From Xanthocytophaga agilis (GTDB lineage Bacteria; Bacteroidota; Bacteroidia; Cytophagales; 172606-1): 64,000 nucleotides of DNA. Made by a program: the position numbers and the translations under genes. Shown here in pieces: positions 1 through 8,680 of the stretch. Every line of letters begins with the position of its first letter. Position 1 is the stretch's first letter. The notes below the pieces were generated by a model that was not told the DNA's origin, ran no database searches, and was given only the letters and a program-made list of their open reading frames with translations. The stretch spans positions 248,001 through 312,000 of the forward strand of contig NZ_JASJOU010000005.1 of assembly GCF_030068605.1 (NCBI RefSeq). Reading direction: 5' to 3'.

Positions 1-245
1 CTTTATTTGCAGGAGCAGTGGTTTGTAGTCTCAAAAATGAGTTTGCAATAGAAGATGATGCAGCGCTAGCAGCTAATATGATCTATGATGCAGCAAAATA
101 TAATATGATCAAGTTTATTGCTCATTCTTCTCATGTTCGTAGACTAGCTCGTTTAAATCTTACACGTGATATTGAATTCTGCCTCCGTGAGGATTTATAT
201 AATGTAGTACCTATTCTCCGAAATGGAGCATTGGTAAAGATGTAA
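1..245 (+). CDS. comB: 2-phosphosulfolactate phosphatase, ComB family (C-terminal 80 residues only)
   Basis: The reading frame is open from the window edge (frame starting at base 3), so the gene is cut at its 5' end. The visible tail has the ComB C-terminal pattern: a Gly-Ala-Val-Val strand, an acidic EDDAALAA helix, a Ser-His-x-x-Arg motif (HSSHVRRLARL) and DIEFCLREDLYNVVP. ComB enzymes hydrolyse 2-phospho-3-sulfolactate to 3-sulfolactate; the step was defined in coenzyme M synthesis, but the family occurs in many bacteria that lack coenzyme M, where its role is unsettled. The gene ends in a strong palindromic terminator shared with the convergent TPR gene. Family assignment is by remembered motif pattern on a fragment. 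Confidence 0.72.
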   Translation, partial: LFAGAVVCSLKNEFAIEDDAALAANMIYDAAKYNMIKFIAHSSHVRRLARLNLTRDIEFCLREDLYNVVPILRNGALVKM

Positions 246-263
246 ATTAAAACTATTTATTAG

Positions 264-315
264 TTAGTATAAACAAAAAAACCTGTCGTACGACAGGTTT
301 TTTTGTTTATACTAA
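264..315. terminator. bidirectional terminator, perfect 26-bp arms
   Basis: Bases 264-315 form a perfect 52-base palindrome with no loop. The GC core ACCTGTCGT/ACGACAGGT is flanked by A7 on one side and T7 on the other, so it can terminate both the phosphatase gene (stop at 245) and the convergent TPR gene (stop at 324). Confidence 0.9.
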
Positions 316-323
316 AGCCTAGA

Positions 324-1994
324 TTATTTTGTTTTAGGCTGAGTTTTAGATGTTGTTGCTTTAGCTGGTGCAGCAGCTTTAGGATCTAGATCTTTCTGTG
401 TAAAAGTAAGCACGTTCTTTGCTCTCTTATCAGCTGGGTCAAGAGTCAGCATTTTGTTTGCATATTCATGTGCCTTTGCCAGATCTTTGTATTTTTTCAG
501 ATTAAGGATAGCTAAATAGAAATATCCATTAGACACCTCTCTTTTATATTTGGTCTTATCAGCTTCAGCATCTACCAATTCAAAAAACTTCTGATAGTCT
601 GACTCTGCAATACCCTGTGTTCCATCAGCATCTTCTTTTGCACGAGTTTTTGCTCTCCACTGATAGCCAATAATTTGTTTAGGAGCTTCAAGCATCGTAA
701 TCATAGTACCGAAAGCAGAATCAGCTTTTACAAAATCATTGGCATAATAATTAGCCAAACCAGATAAATAATAATCGTTTGCATTAACTTTTTTACCTGG
801 AGAAGCAATATATTGTTGGATTGCCTCAGCTGACTTTACATAAGCTTTGCCATCAAAGAACTTCTGAGCTACATCTCTTAATCCTGCTACTCTATTGGTA
901 TCAATTTTAGCACCTTTTACAATATTCTCAAGTGCCTTAGTTGTATCTCCACCATTACAGATCTCCAATTTACCTAAGTATTCATAATCAGATCCAAGGA
1001 TACCTTCAGGTTTTACTAATGTGAAATATTTATTCAAATATTCTAAACCTTGTGGACATTGATTGGTCTCATAAGAAGCATAACCCATCAAACGATTGTA
1101 AACAGCACTATTACTGTATTGATTTTTTAGAGTAGCTAAAATATCCAAAGACTGTTGATATTTTTCAACAAGAATTAGGAAACCAGCATAGCGGAATTGG
1201 TTTGCAGGGCTCTTATCAGCAAGTGAAATATATTTCTCCATATTCTCCAATGCTTTATCATACTGTCTTGCCAGATAATAAAGATCTGCTAATTCCCGAT
1301 ATGCTGGTGCATAATTAGCATCAGCAGCAATAGCTTCATTATATTTTTCACGTGCAGCGTTCAAGTTTTTACTTCTTACAAAAAGATTACCTAAACGAAC
1401 GTGTGTTTTCAATAACTTAGGATTTAATCCAATTGCTTTATCATAGTTATTAGCAGCTGTTGTACCATCTAATTTTTGTAAAGCAGCATCACCAATAACA
1501 ACATATGCATCTGCAAGATTTTTATTTAATTTTAAGGCTTGTTCAGCATTAGTTACAGCTTCGACAGGGTCTGTATTTCCTTCATATGAAACATAAGCTT
1601 CTCCTATGCGATAAAAAACATCAGCATTTTTAGATTTCGTGACAGTTTTTGCCTGATCAAACTGAGCTTTAGCTTCAGCTTTTTTACCTTGTTTTAACAA
1701 AAGTGAACCTAAACCCACATATGAAAGTCCGTTTTTAGGATCAGCAGCAACTCCCTTTTCAAACTGAGCTTTAGCAGAATCCAGTTCTCCAACCTGGATA
1801 TAATAATAACCTAGATAGAAATTATTCTCTCCAGTAGGTTTATTCTTCACCAGGGTCTTAAACACATTTCCTGCACTGGCAAACTTATCTAAATCAAGAT
1901 AGTTCAAACCTTCATTGATTGTCTGTGCAGTTCCTTTTTGCCCCACCAACATCATGGCAAGCATTCCCATAAAAACAAAAATGAATTTACGCAT
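324..1994 (-). CDS. secreted tetratricopeptide-repeat protein of the TonB operon
   Basis: A 556-residue protein with an N-terminal signal peptide (hydrophobic stretch about residues 4-18, ending GTAQ) followed by at least nine recognisable TPR-like helical pairs, for example a repeat with the pattern NNFYLGYYYIQVGELDSAKA and others with AxAxYxxA-Y signatures. The last 20 residues are Lys/Ala/Thr rich. It lies last in the exbB-exbD-exbD-tonB-pstS-like run, 63 bp after the PstS-like gene. TPR proteins at this position are common in Bacteroidota TonB operons and presumably act as periplasmic scaffolds; the partner is unknown. No enzyme motif is seen. Confidence 0.85.
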   Translation of the reverse strand: MRKFIFVFMGMLAMMLVGQKGTAQTINEGLNYLDLDKFASAGNVFKTLVKNKPTGENNFYLGYYYIQVGELDSAKAQFEKGVAADPKNGLSYVGLGSLLLKQGKKAEAKAQFDQAKTVTKSKNADVFYRIGEAYVSYEGNTDPVEAVTNAEQALKLNKNLADAYVVIGDAALQKLDGTTAANNYDKAIGLNPKLLKTHVRLGNLFVRSKNLNAAREKYNEAIAADANYAPAYRELADLYYLARQYDKALENMEKYISLADKSPANQFRYAGFLILVEKYQQSLDILATLKNQYSNSAVYNRLMGYASYETNQCPQGLEYLNKYFTLVKPEGILGSDYEYLGKLEICNGGDTTKALENIVKGAKIDTNRVAGLRDVAQKFFDGKAYVKSAEAIQQYIASPGKKVNANDYYLSGLANYYANDFVKADSAFGTMITMLEAPKQIIGYQWRAKTRAKEDADGTQGIAESDYQKFFELVDAEADKTKYKREVSNGYFYLAILNLKKYKDLAKAHEYANKMLTLDPADKRAKNVLTFTQKDLDPKAAAPAKATTSKTQPKTK

Positions 1995-2057
1995 TAGTAC
2001 TAAAGGGTTTTTGGTTAAGTTAAGTAAATGGATAGTATTATGTATAGTTTGGTAACT

Positions 2058-3074
2058 CTATCTTGTATTGACCTTGACCAAACGAATAGGCTGAGTTGCA
2101 GGTAGCAATCCGGCCTTCAATATAATTAGTTGACCTTTCTCACTGGCAACATATGCTGCAAAACCTGTGCCAAGGCCTTTTCTTGCTTCTCCACTTACAA
2201 TGTATAAGTCCCGATATAACGGATACTGCTTTGTTTTCAGGTAAGCAGCATAAGGTTGATAGTAATCGTCTATTGTAGGATCATCTTTCTCTGCTAATGC
2301 CACAACAGAAACATCTTTTCTGGCAAACTGTTGTTTTGGGTCGTCCACATCACTAATCCAGCTTACCCCAATGAGACCTATCGCATTTTCATTTTGCTGT
2401 ACATACTCAATTACTTTTTTATTGGATTGAGCAGCATATATTTTTTTATCAAAGTCATTTCCTAAACCAAACTTTCTTTTGATAAAGGAGAGATTACTGG
2501 AATTTCCATTATCAAAAACAATCACAATATCCTTTGCAGGACCTTGCCCACTTACCTCTTTCCATGTTTTAATAGAGCCATTCAGAATAGCACGAAAGCG
2601 ATTCATCGTCAATAAAGAATCTGCATTTTTCTTGTTGACAATTAGAGCCACGGCTTCTGTAGCAATCTTCAAACTATCAGGTGTTATTTTTCTCTTCGCA
2701 TAAAACTCCAACTCCTCAGCACTAAAAGATCTTGTAATGATTACAGACCGCACACTATCAGCCAACATTAAACGCATTGCCTGAGCTTCTGTAGTGTAAA
2801 TAGGTGTTACTTTTGCATACTTGTAAGAAGCCTGGAAGGCATCTACTTCCGCTTGTATTAATGGTTGAAATGACTCATCAACAGCAATCGCAATTTTACC
2901 TTGGGTGGGCGTGTCTGCTGCTCTTTCCTGACACGCAGTGAATGAGATAAACGAGGCAATAAAGAAGAATCCTTGTAATAATGCTAGAATTCCTTTACGA
3001 TACTTTCCAGTTGTTTGCCTAGCTGGGCAATAGCTGTTTCGCAGCTCTGTATATTCTAAATATTCCATACCCAA
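2058..3074 (-). CDS. PstS-like periplasmic substrate-binding lipoprotein
   Basis: A 338-residue protein with a lipoprotein signal: a basic stretch, then hydrophobic FFFIASFISFTAC with the lipobox Cys near residue 48. After it comes a type-2 periplasmic binding fold like PstS (GKIAIAVDESF start, NGNSSNLSFIKRKFG, ENAIGLIGVSW). In phosphate transporters this protein captures phosphate, but no PstCAB genes are adjacent; membership of the TonB operon suggests another ligand or a structural role. The start is uncertain: the chosen ATG gives an unusually long 23-residue n-region and overlaps the previous gene by 56 bp, but no other in-frame ATG precedes the signal, only a CTG at codon 11. Confidence 0.8.
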   Translation of the reverse strand: MGMEYLEYTELRNSYCPARQTTGKYRKGILALLQGFFFIASFISFTACQERAADTPTQGKIAIAVDESFQPLIQAEVDAFQASYKYAKVTPIYTTEAQAMRLMLADSVRSVIITRSFSAEELEFYAKRKITPDSLKIATEAVALIVNKKNADSLLTMNRFRAILNGSIKTWKEVSGQGPAKDIVIVFDNGNSSNLSFIKRKFGLGNDFDKKIYAAQSNKKVIEYVQQNENAIGLIGVSWISDVDDPKQQFARKDVSVVALAEKDDPTIDDYYQPYAAYLKTKQYPLYRDLYIVSGEARKGLGTGFAAYVASEKGQLIILKAGLLPATQPIRLVKVNTR

Positions 3075-3231
3075 TAATGGCTATTCCTAATATTAATTTC
3101 ATTCCTTTTGGCAATATAGCATCTGCAAAGTCAGTGAATATGATTGCTATACCTAAAATCACATAGACCAGTGCCATAACTATTCCAAAAATGGCAAAAA
3201 TAGTTTCGTGCAAAGGTCTATGCGATTTCAT
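3019..3231 (-). CDS. small two-helix membrane protein of the TonB operon
   Basis: A 70-residue protein with two predicted membrane segments (about residues 10-32 and 44-61) separated by a short loop LPKG, and a basic start MKSHRPLH. It sits 28 bp after tonB and overlaps the start of the PstS-like gene by 56 bp, which suggests translational coupling. Similar short membrane proteins occur at this place in Bacteroidota TonB operons, but no function is known to me. The high hydrophobicity and tight spacing argue that it is a real gene rather than a chance frame. Confidence 0.72.
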   Translation of the reverse strand: MKSHRPLHETIFAIFGIVMALVYVILGIAIIFTDFADAILPKGMKLILGIAIIGYGIFRIYRAAKQLLPS

Positions 3232-3259
3232 TGTAATTCAGAATTTTTAATTTATTAAA

Positions 3260-4072
3260 CTATTGAGATGCCAGTGTAAAGCTGATTGGTAAGCTATAAC
3301 GAACAGGAACACTACGTCCACTTTGACGACCTGCTTTCCATTTTGGCATAGAGCTAACTACACGTTTCGCTTCTTCGTCACAACCATATCCTATACCTTT
3401 AGCAATTGTAACATCTTTGATAGTGCCATCGGCACCTACAACGAACGATACAAAAACCTTGCCCTGAATATTCTGATTACGAGCCTGAGCAGGATAACGC
3501 AGGTTTTTCTGCAGGTATTTACCAAGTTCTGCAATTCCACCTGGAAATTCAGGCATCTGTTCTACAGCAACGAAAGGTTGTTCTTCCTCACCTGTTCCTT
3601 CTGACAACACAGAGGGAGCAGATTCAGGTAAACCTAAGTCAACACTTGTCTCCTCTCCTTCCTGTGTTTCCATTGCAATCTGCTTGTTTTCTGTCTCTTC
3701 AACCCGTGTTACAGGTTCTACAGCTTCTTCAGCAGTTACAACTTCCATCTCCACAAACCGGATGGTTGCTACTTTGGGTGGCGGTGGGGCAGGTGGAGGT
3801 GGAGGTGGAGGTGGTTCATTGGGATCTACAGGTGGTGGAGGTGGAAGGTTAGCTAAGTCAGCTACTACTTCTACCGCTTCTTCAGTGTCTTCCTGTGTTG
3901 TAACAAACTGCATAAACAAGAAAGCAACGATAAAAAGCGCACCACCAATCAACAAAGAACGCAGCACAATACGCTGATAGTTCTTACGGATCATATAAGC
4001 TCCATAAGAGTGATTTCTGCCCTCAAAGACGATATCGTCTAAGGTGACACTCGGCGACTTATAATCTATCAT
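3260..4072 (-). CDS. tonB: energy transducer TonB
   Basis: A 270-residue protein in classical TonB order: a short cytoplasmic start, one membrane helix (about 35-57), a proline-rich spacer (residues 77-99, mostly Pro), an acidic linker, and a C-terminal TonB domain (about 180-268) with FPGGIAELGKYLQKNLRYP and the VxFVVGADGTIKDVTI strand. TonB carries proton-motive-force energy from ExbB/ExbD to outer-membrane TonB-dependent receptors. Only 2 bp separate it from the upstream exbD, so the genes are co-transcribed. The N-terminal HSYGAYMIRKNY segment is typical of Bacteroidota TonB. Confidence 0.95.
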   Translation of the reverse strand: MIDYKSPSVTLDDIVFEGRNHSYGAYMIRKNYQRIVLRSLLIGGALFIVAFLFMQFVTTQEDTEEAVEVVADLANLPPPPPVDPNEPPPPPPPPAPPPPKVATIRFVEMEVVTAEEAVEPVTRVEETENKQIAMETQEGEETSVDLGLPESAPSVLSEGTGEEEQPFVAVEQMPEFPGGIAELGKYLQKNLRYPAQARNQNIQGKVFVSFVVGADGTIKDVTIAKGIGYGCDEEAKRVVSSMPKWKAGRQSGRSVPVRYSLPISFTLASQ

Positions 4073-4074
4073 GA

Positions 4075-4614
4075 TCAGTCAGTGATATTATGTTCTGTTT
4101 TATACTTTTGAATAATTTCCTTATCCTGAGGATAAAGCTGTTGGATAGCGTATACTTTGGCATCTGTAATTTTCATCTCATCCAAAATGTCTACCACATT
4201 CTTATAAGATGCCTCTGCTGTTGGCTTAATGATGAATACAGCATCCTTTTGCAAGCTTTTACCCTTCGCAACCATTTCTACAGCCATTTTCCGAAATCCT
4301 TCTGCAGAATAATCAGTTGTGAAAACTTCTGGAGTTTCAACACCTTTGTAATAGAAAATACGATTGTTTTTATCTAGTACTACAGTAGTTGTCACACGTT
4401 CATCTACTTTAGGTGGTGGAGGGTCATTAGGCTTAGGCTTCTCTGGCATATTCAGTGACATTGTGTTTGGCTTACTCAAGGTAGTAGTAAGCATAAAGAA
4501 CGTCACTAATAAGAATGCCAAATCTACCATTGGTGTCATATCAACTTTTGTCGATGCTTTCTTGGCACCTTTCTTTTTACCACCACCCTTACCACCGGTA
4601 TCTACATCTGCCAT
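4075..4614 (-). CDS. exbD: biopolymer transport protein ExbD (second copy)
   Basis: A 179-residue ExbD/TolR family protein. A Gly/Lys-rich start is followed by one membrane helix beginning VDMTPMVDLAFLLVTFFML; Asp31 in MVDLAF aligns with the proton-carrying Asp25 of E. coli ExbD. The rest is periplasmic. Bacteroidota normally carry two adjacent exbD genes in this operon, and this is the tonB-proximal one. It lies 78 bp after the first exbD. Confidence 0.94.
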   Translation of the reverse strand: MADVDTGGKGGGKKKGAKKASTKVDMTPMVDLAFLLVTFFMLTTTLSKPNTMSLNMPEKPKPNDPPPPKVDERVTTTVVLDKNNRIFYYKGVETPEVFTTDYSAEGFRKMAVEMVAKGKSLQKDAVFIIKPTAEASYKNVVDILDEMKITDAKVYAIQQLYPQDKEIIQKYKTEHNITD

Positions 4615-4692
4615 TTCTATAAATCAGTTAAAAGGTTAACAAATAAACTAGTTGAACAGTTTTTAGAAATCATTAATAAACTAGTATGTTTA

Positions 4693-5337
4693 TTAATGTC
4701 TCTCTCTTTCTCCACCAAAACCTGCAGGCATTTGCTCCAGATTAGTAATGAGGTTGAACTTGTTCATATTTTGCTTCATCAAGGTATCAATTACCTTTTG
4801 GATCACTTCGTATTTTGTATCCTTGTCAGCTTTAATCACAACACGCAGTTGTTGTTGAGTACCAAATGTTTCTACCTGCGCCAAACGAGCATACGAAACC
4901 CAATTATCTAACTGATTGTCAAGAGAGTCCGTAGGAATACCTTTTTGTAAGGCAACTCTGTCTTTTCCTTTTGCGTGTAGTACACTCTTAAGATTAGCAA
5001 TTGGTGCACCAAACATCTCAGTCAGACGAAATTGATTCTTTTCTCCTTCGCTGAAAGAAACCTGATACCTTCCTGCCATTTTATCCAGCATAGCCAGACG
5101 TGTTTTTTCACTGTCTACTTTCAGGAATACTTGTCCTCCTTTGTCAATACTGATAATAAGGACATCGCGGTCAGGTAATACAGTCTCTGATACGGAACCA
5201 GGTGTATCAACAACAACAGGCTCTTCTTCTCTTGCAGTCGCGGTTAATATGAAGAAGGTAAGTAGCAAAAAAGCCACATCACACATTGCAGTCATATCAA
5301 GCGATATGGATTTACGGGGAACTTTTACTTTTGCCAT
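4693..5337 (-). CDS. exbD: biopolymer transport protein ExbD (first copy)
   Basis: A 214-residue ExbD family protein starting MAKVKVPRKS, with one membrane helix (about 19-34) containing the conserved Asp20 in TAMCDVAFLLLTFF. The periplasmic region is longer than in the second copy and includes an extra 50-residue insert after the DVLIISIDKGGQVF strand. It forms the stator complex with ExbB and feeds TonB. The 210 bp between it and exbB hold no convincing gene. Confidence 0.94.
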   Translation of the reverse strand: MAKVKVPRKSISLDMTAMCDVAFLLLTFFILTATAREEEPVVVDTPGSVSETVLPDRDVLIISIDKGGQVFLKVDSEKTRLAMLDKMAGRYQVSFSEGEKNQFRLTEMFGAPIANLKSVLHAKGKDRVALQKGIPTDSLDNQLDNWVSYARLAQVETFGTQQQLRVVIKADKDTKYEVIQKVIDTLMKQNMNKFNLITNLEQMPAGFGGERERH

Positions 5338-5547
5338 AATGATGTTTCTTTTTTACAAGCATTATAAAGAAATCTTGCATGATTAAATCCGTTTTATCTA
5401 TAGATGCAGAAGGCCTGCATATTCCATAAACTTTTTTATATTTTTTTTCAAAAAGTTCACTTTGCTCAACTACGCGGAGTTCAATCAATAAGAAGTAACC
5501 AACCAATACATGAATAGTATTTGTTGGTTACTTCAATCTTTATCAGA

Positions 5548-6384
5548 TTAGTTATGTTTTGAAGCAAAGTTCTGCATGATGCTGAAACCAGCCTCATCAA
5601 TGCTATACGTTAACGTATCGATTTTACTTGTAAAGAAGTTATAAGCAATAATTGCAAGAGCAGAGGTACCAATACCCAATGCAGTGTTAATCAAGGCTTC
5701 AGAAATACCAGTTGAAAGTGCAGATGAATCAGGAGCACCTGCTTGTGCCATACCGGCAAATGCGCGGATCATACCCATTACTGTTCCCAACAGACCTGTC
5801 AACGTAGCTACAGAAGCAAGAGTTGCAATGATAGTCAGGTTTTTCTCCAACATAGGCAATTCCAATGCAGTAGAATCTTCCAACTCTTTCTGGATAGCCA
5901 GAACTTTTTGGTCTTTGCTCATAGTAGTATCAACAGCCATCTCTTTGTATTTATGCAATACAGAGTTGATAACATTTCCTACAGATCCTTTTTGTTTGTC
6001 ACACTCAGCAAGTGCTTCGTTGATATTATCAGAAGCAAGAGATGATTTTACTTTTCTAACAAACACGTCAATTGATCCAGTACCTGTTGCTTTACCAAGA
6101 GTGAAAGCCCGCTCAATAGAGAAAACGATTACAGATAACAACATTGTCATCAAAACTGGCACGATGAATCCACCTTTGTAAACTGTACCCAAATAATCGC
6201 CAGGGATAGGTTCATTTTTGTTATCTCCACCTTCGAAGTGAGAACCATCTCCCAGAATGAAATTATAAATACAAACGGCAATAATAAAAATGAGTACAAT
6301 AGTTAAAACGGCGAACCAGTTACCACCTGATGATTTTTTTTCACCTGTCTTTGGAGCAGCGGGCTTTGTTGCTTGATTTTTCAT
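5548..6384 (-). CDS. exbB: MotA/TolQ/ExbB proton channel protein
   Basis: A 278-residue protein of the MotA/TolQ/ExbB family and first gene of the operon. An extra N-terminal helix (about 23-42) precedes the family core: a helix near 70-92, a cytoplasmic domain, and the paired C-terminal helices with LASVATLTGLLGTVMGMI and EALINTALGIGTSALAII, which form the pentameric proton channel. The Lys/Pro-rich first 20 residues are typical for Bacteroidota. The start has no Shine-Dalgarno sequence, as usual in this phylum. Confidence 0.95.
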   Translation of the reverse strand: MKNQATKPAAPKTGEKKSSGGNWFAVLTIVLIFIIAVCIYNFILGDGSHFEGGDNKNEPIPGDYLGTVYKGGFIVPVLMTMLLSVIVFSIERAFTLGKATGTGSIDVFVRKVKSSLASDNINEALAECDKQKGSVGNVINSVLHKYKEMAVDTTMSKDQKVLAIQKELEDSTALELPMLEKNLTIIATLASVATLTGLLGTVMGMIRAFAGMAQAGAPDSSALSTGISEALINTALGIGTSALAIIAYNFFTSKIDTLTYSIDEAGFSIMQNFASKHN

Positions 6385-6756
6385 CCAATTTAAACGTTTA
6401 TAAGTGATTAATTAAAAGATTAGGTTTAAAACGACACAATAATATTAAAAATAAATTAAACTTATTACATTCTGACAATTACAAAATAAAAGGCGGTTTT
6501 TAAATGGTTATGAACAATTTTTATATCTAAACTTCAAAAATATTAAAATTTAATTAAAGATTCCTATACACAAACCCCATTTTTAACAAAAAAATAATTT
6601 AGGGTTCGTAAAGCTATCTATATATATTACATATGACAGAAAGGTAAATGTCTGAAAGCAATTTTCTTAAAGTTTTTATAAAAAAAGTCTAAGATTTGAA
6701 TAACAACTTCATTTACCAGAACCTCTATTTTCTTCAATATTGCTTTTAGAATTGGT
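6385..6756. other. AT-rich intergenic region upstream of exbB (372 bp)
   Basis: This gap lies between the exbB start and the end of the permease gene, both on the minus strand, and must hold the promoter of the TonB operon. One exact minus-strand -7 box (TATTTTTG, read from bases 6542 down to 6535) is present, but the nearest TTTG is 28 bp further upstream, too far for the usual spacing. No gene or RNA is recognised. Confidence 0.4.
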
Positions 6757-8214
6757 TTAGGCAACTTTTTGTTTTTGTAATTTGCTATGATGACGGCCAT
6801 AAACAAAGTACACTACTAATCCGATAAGCATCCAAACAATTAATCGAATCCAGTTTTCTGCACCCAAACCAATGATCATTGCCAAACAAACCAATGCTCC
6901 TAATATAGGTACAACTGGAGAGAATGGAGTTTTAAAAGGACGTGGAGTATTAGGATCTGTTTTCCGCATAATAATCACACCTATACAAACAAGTACGAAG
7001 GCAAACAATGTGCCGATACTGGTCATATCGCCTACTACATCACCAGGAATAAATGCAGCAAATAATCCCACAAATATGAAGAAAATCTGATTCGACTTAT
7101 AAGGTGTTTGGTAGACGGGATGTACTTTAGAGAAAATTGGAGGTACTAATCCATCTTTTGACATAGAGAAGAATACGCGGGATTGCCCTAGAAGCATTAC
7201 AAGAATCACAGAAGAGAACCCTGCCAGGATAGCAATAGTTACAAAGAGTGCTAACCAACTATATTTGGTCATATAGGTCTCAATTGCATAGGCAACAGAA
7301 GCCTCTTTACCAGCTTTTTCGAATTCAGTGTAGTTGGCTACACCAGTAAGTACGTGAGCAAATAATATATACAAAACTGTACAAATAGCAAGAGATACTA
7401 AAATACCAAAAGGCATGTCACGCTTAGGATCTTTAGTTTCTTGAGCAGCTGTTGATACAGCATCAAATCCAATGAATGCAAAAAATACAGTCCCTGCTCC
7501 TGCCAGGATACCACCCCATCCATGTTCAAAGAAGCCTTCATGTCCTGCAGTTCCTTCCGGAATCATATAAGGGGTATGATTAACAGGGTTAATATAAGAC
7601 CAGCCCAAAGCAATAAATAATATAACGATGGCAACTTTTACAATTACAATGATACCATTTACAGTAGCAGATTCAGATACACCTCTAATTAATATCAATG
7701 TAAGGATAAAAATTATGAACAACGCAGGTATATTCATAATACCATGCACTCCATTATCGGATTGAAATGGGGAATGACACCACTCATAAGGTATTTCCCA
7801 ACCTGCAACAGATTTTAAAAGTTTATTCAAATACTCAGACCACGCAATTGAAACCGTAGCAGCACCCAATGCATATTCCAGAACAAGATCCCATCCAATA
7901 AACCAGGCAACAAATTCGCCCATTGTGGCATAAGAGTAAGTGTAAGCACTACCAGCAATAGGAATCATAGAAGCGAATTCGGCATAACACAAACCAGCCA
8001 GTGCACAACCTACTGCGGCTACAATAAATGATATTGTTACAGCAGCGCCTGCCGATTCGGCAGAAGCAGCAGCTGTTCGCACAAATAGACCAGCCCCAAT
8101 AATAGCACCAATCCCCAAAGCCACCAACGCCCACTTTCCAATACTCCGCTTAAGCTCCTTGGACTCCGCCTCCTGAAGTAGTTGTTCTAGATTTTTTTTT
8201 ACAAATAAATTCAT
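6757..8214 (-). CDS. APC-superfamily amino acid permease (cationic amino acid transporter type)
   Basis: A 485-residue integral membrane protein with about 12 to 14 hydrophobic segments. The N-terminal part shows the APC substrate-site motif GIGAIIGAGLFVRT in helix 1, followed by GCALAGLCYAEFASMIPIAGSAYTY split over helices 2 and 3, typical of the CAT/YfnA branch. The conserved FFAFIGFDAVSTAAQETKDP segment marks helix 6 and loop. It likely imports amino acids by proton symport across the inner membrane; the exact substrate cannot be read from the sequence. It is monocistronic as far as can be seen, with wide gaps on both sides. Confidence 0.88.
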   Translation of the reverse strand: MNLFVKKNLEQLLQEAESKELKRSIGKWALVALGIGAIIGAGLFVRTAAASAESAGAAVTISFIVAAVGCALAGLCYAEFASMIPIAGSAYTYSYATMGEFVAWFIGWDLVLEYALGAATVSIAWSEYLNKLLKSVAGWEIPYEWCHSPFQSDNGVHGIMNIPALFIIFILTLILIRGVSESATVNGIIVIVKVAIVILFIALGWSYINPVNHTPYMIPEGTAGHEGFFEHGWGGILAGAGTVFFAFIGFDAVSTAAQETKDPKRDMPFGILVSLAICTVLYILFAHVLTGVANYTEFEKAGKEASVAYAIETYMTKYSWLALFVTIAILAGFSSVILVMLLGQSRVFFSMSKDGLVPPIFSKVHPVYQTPYKSNQIFFIFVGLFAAFIPGDVVGDMTSIGTLFAFVLVCIGVIIMRKTDPNTPRPFKTPFSPVVPILGALVCLAMIIGLGAENWIRLIVWMLIGLVVYFVYGRHHSKLQKQKVA

Positions 8215-8680
8215 AAGGATGTAAGAATAAATACTTTATGTTTGTTTTAGGTTGATGAATAGCTTAAATTTCTTTAATCAGAAGAACAATTCTCATCAAA
8301 AAGAGCGTCCAATATGTTAAAAGATTTTGATGTACGCCAATACCCAACCCATTTTTTTTAAAAAATTCGGCAAATCCCGCATTTTATTCGTTGAAAATTA
8401 CCATAATTCCGTTAGGACCATAGTTTATTTTACAACTTGCCTTTATTTTGTAACCTTGGTATTCTCTACATGTAGTAAATCTATCAAAAACGCTTTTTTT
8501 TAAGATCTTTATCTTGTCTGAAACCTACTCCCTACCTAATTCATAAGTATAGCCTCTTAGTGAAATACTCAATTACTTCCAGTAAAATATGTAATTTTGA
8601 CACTTTACACCACATTCGCCGTATGTAATTGTGAATGTAGACAATATATTTTATTGATTATACTATTCTATTTTATCTTC
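8215..8680. other. divergent intergenic region between permease and dipeptidase genes (466 bp)
   Basis: The region separates divergently transcribed genes and so should contain both promoters. A plus-strand -7 box is described separately. No reading frame, tRNA or strong hairpin is visible. Confidence 0.4.
8592..8599 (+). promoter_or_regulatory. possible -7 promoter box for the dipeptidase lipoprotein gene
   Basis: TAATTTTG matches the Bacteroidota -7 consensus TAnnTTTG exactly, but no TTTG lies at the right distance upstream. If used, transcription would start near 8606, which favours the ATG at 8681 over the in-frame ATG at 8597. Confidence 0.35.

Noticed and set aside
3781-3852. Short tandem GGTGGA-like repeat
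   Set aside because: It is the coding sequence of the TonB proline spacer on the other strand, not an independent repeat.
3684-3977. Plus-strand frame rich in Gly opposite tonB
   Set aside because: It is the antisense shadow of the TonB proline-rich spacer; the Gly run mirrors Pro codons.
5312-5506. 64-codon minus-strand frame between exbB and exbD
   Set aside because: It overlaps the exbD start, has no hydrophobic or conserved pattern and no supporting signals.
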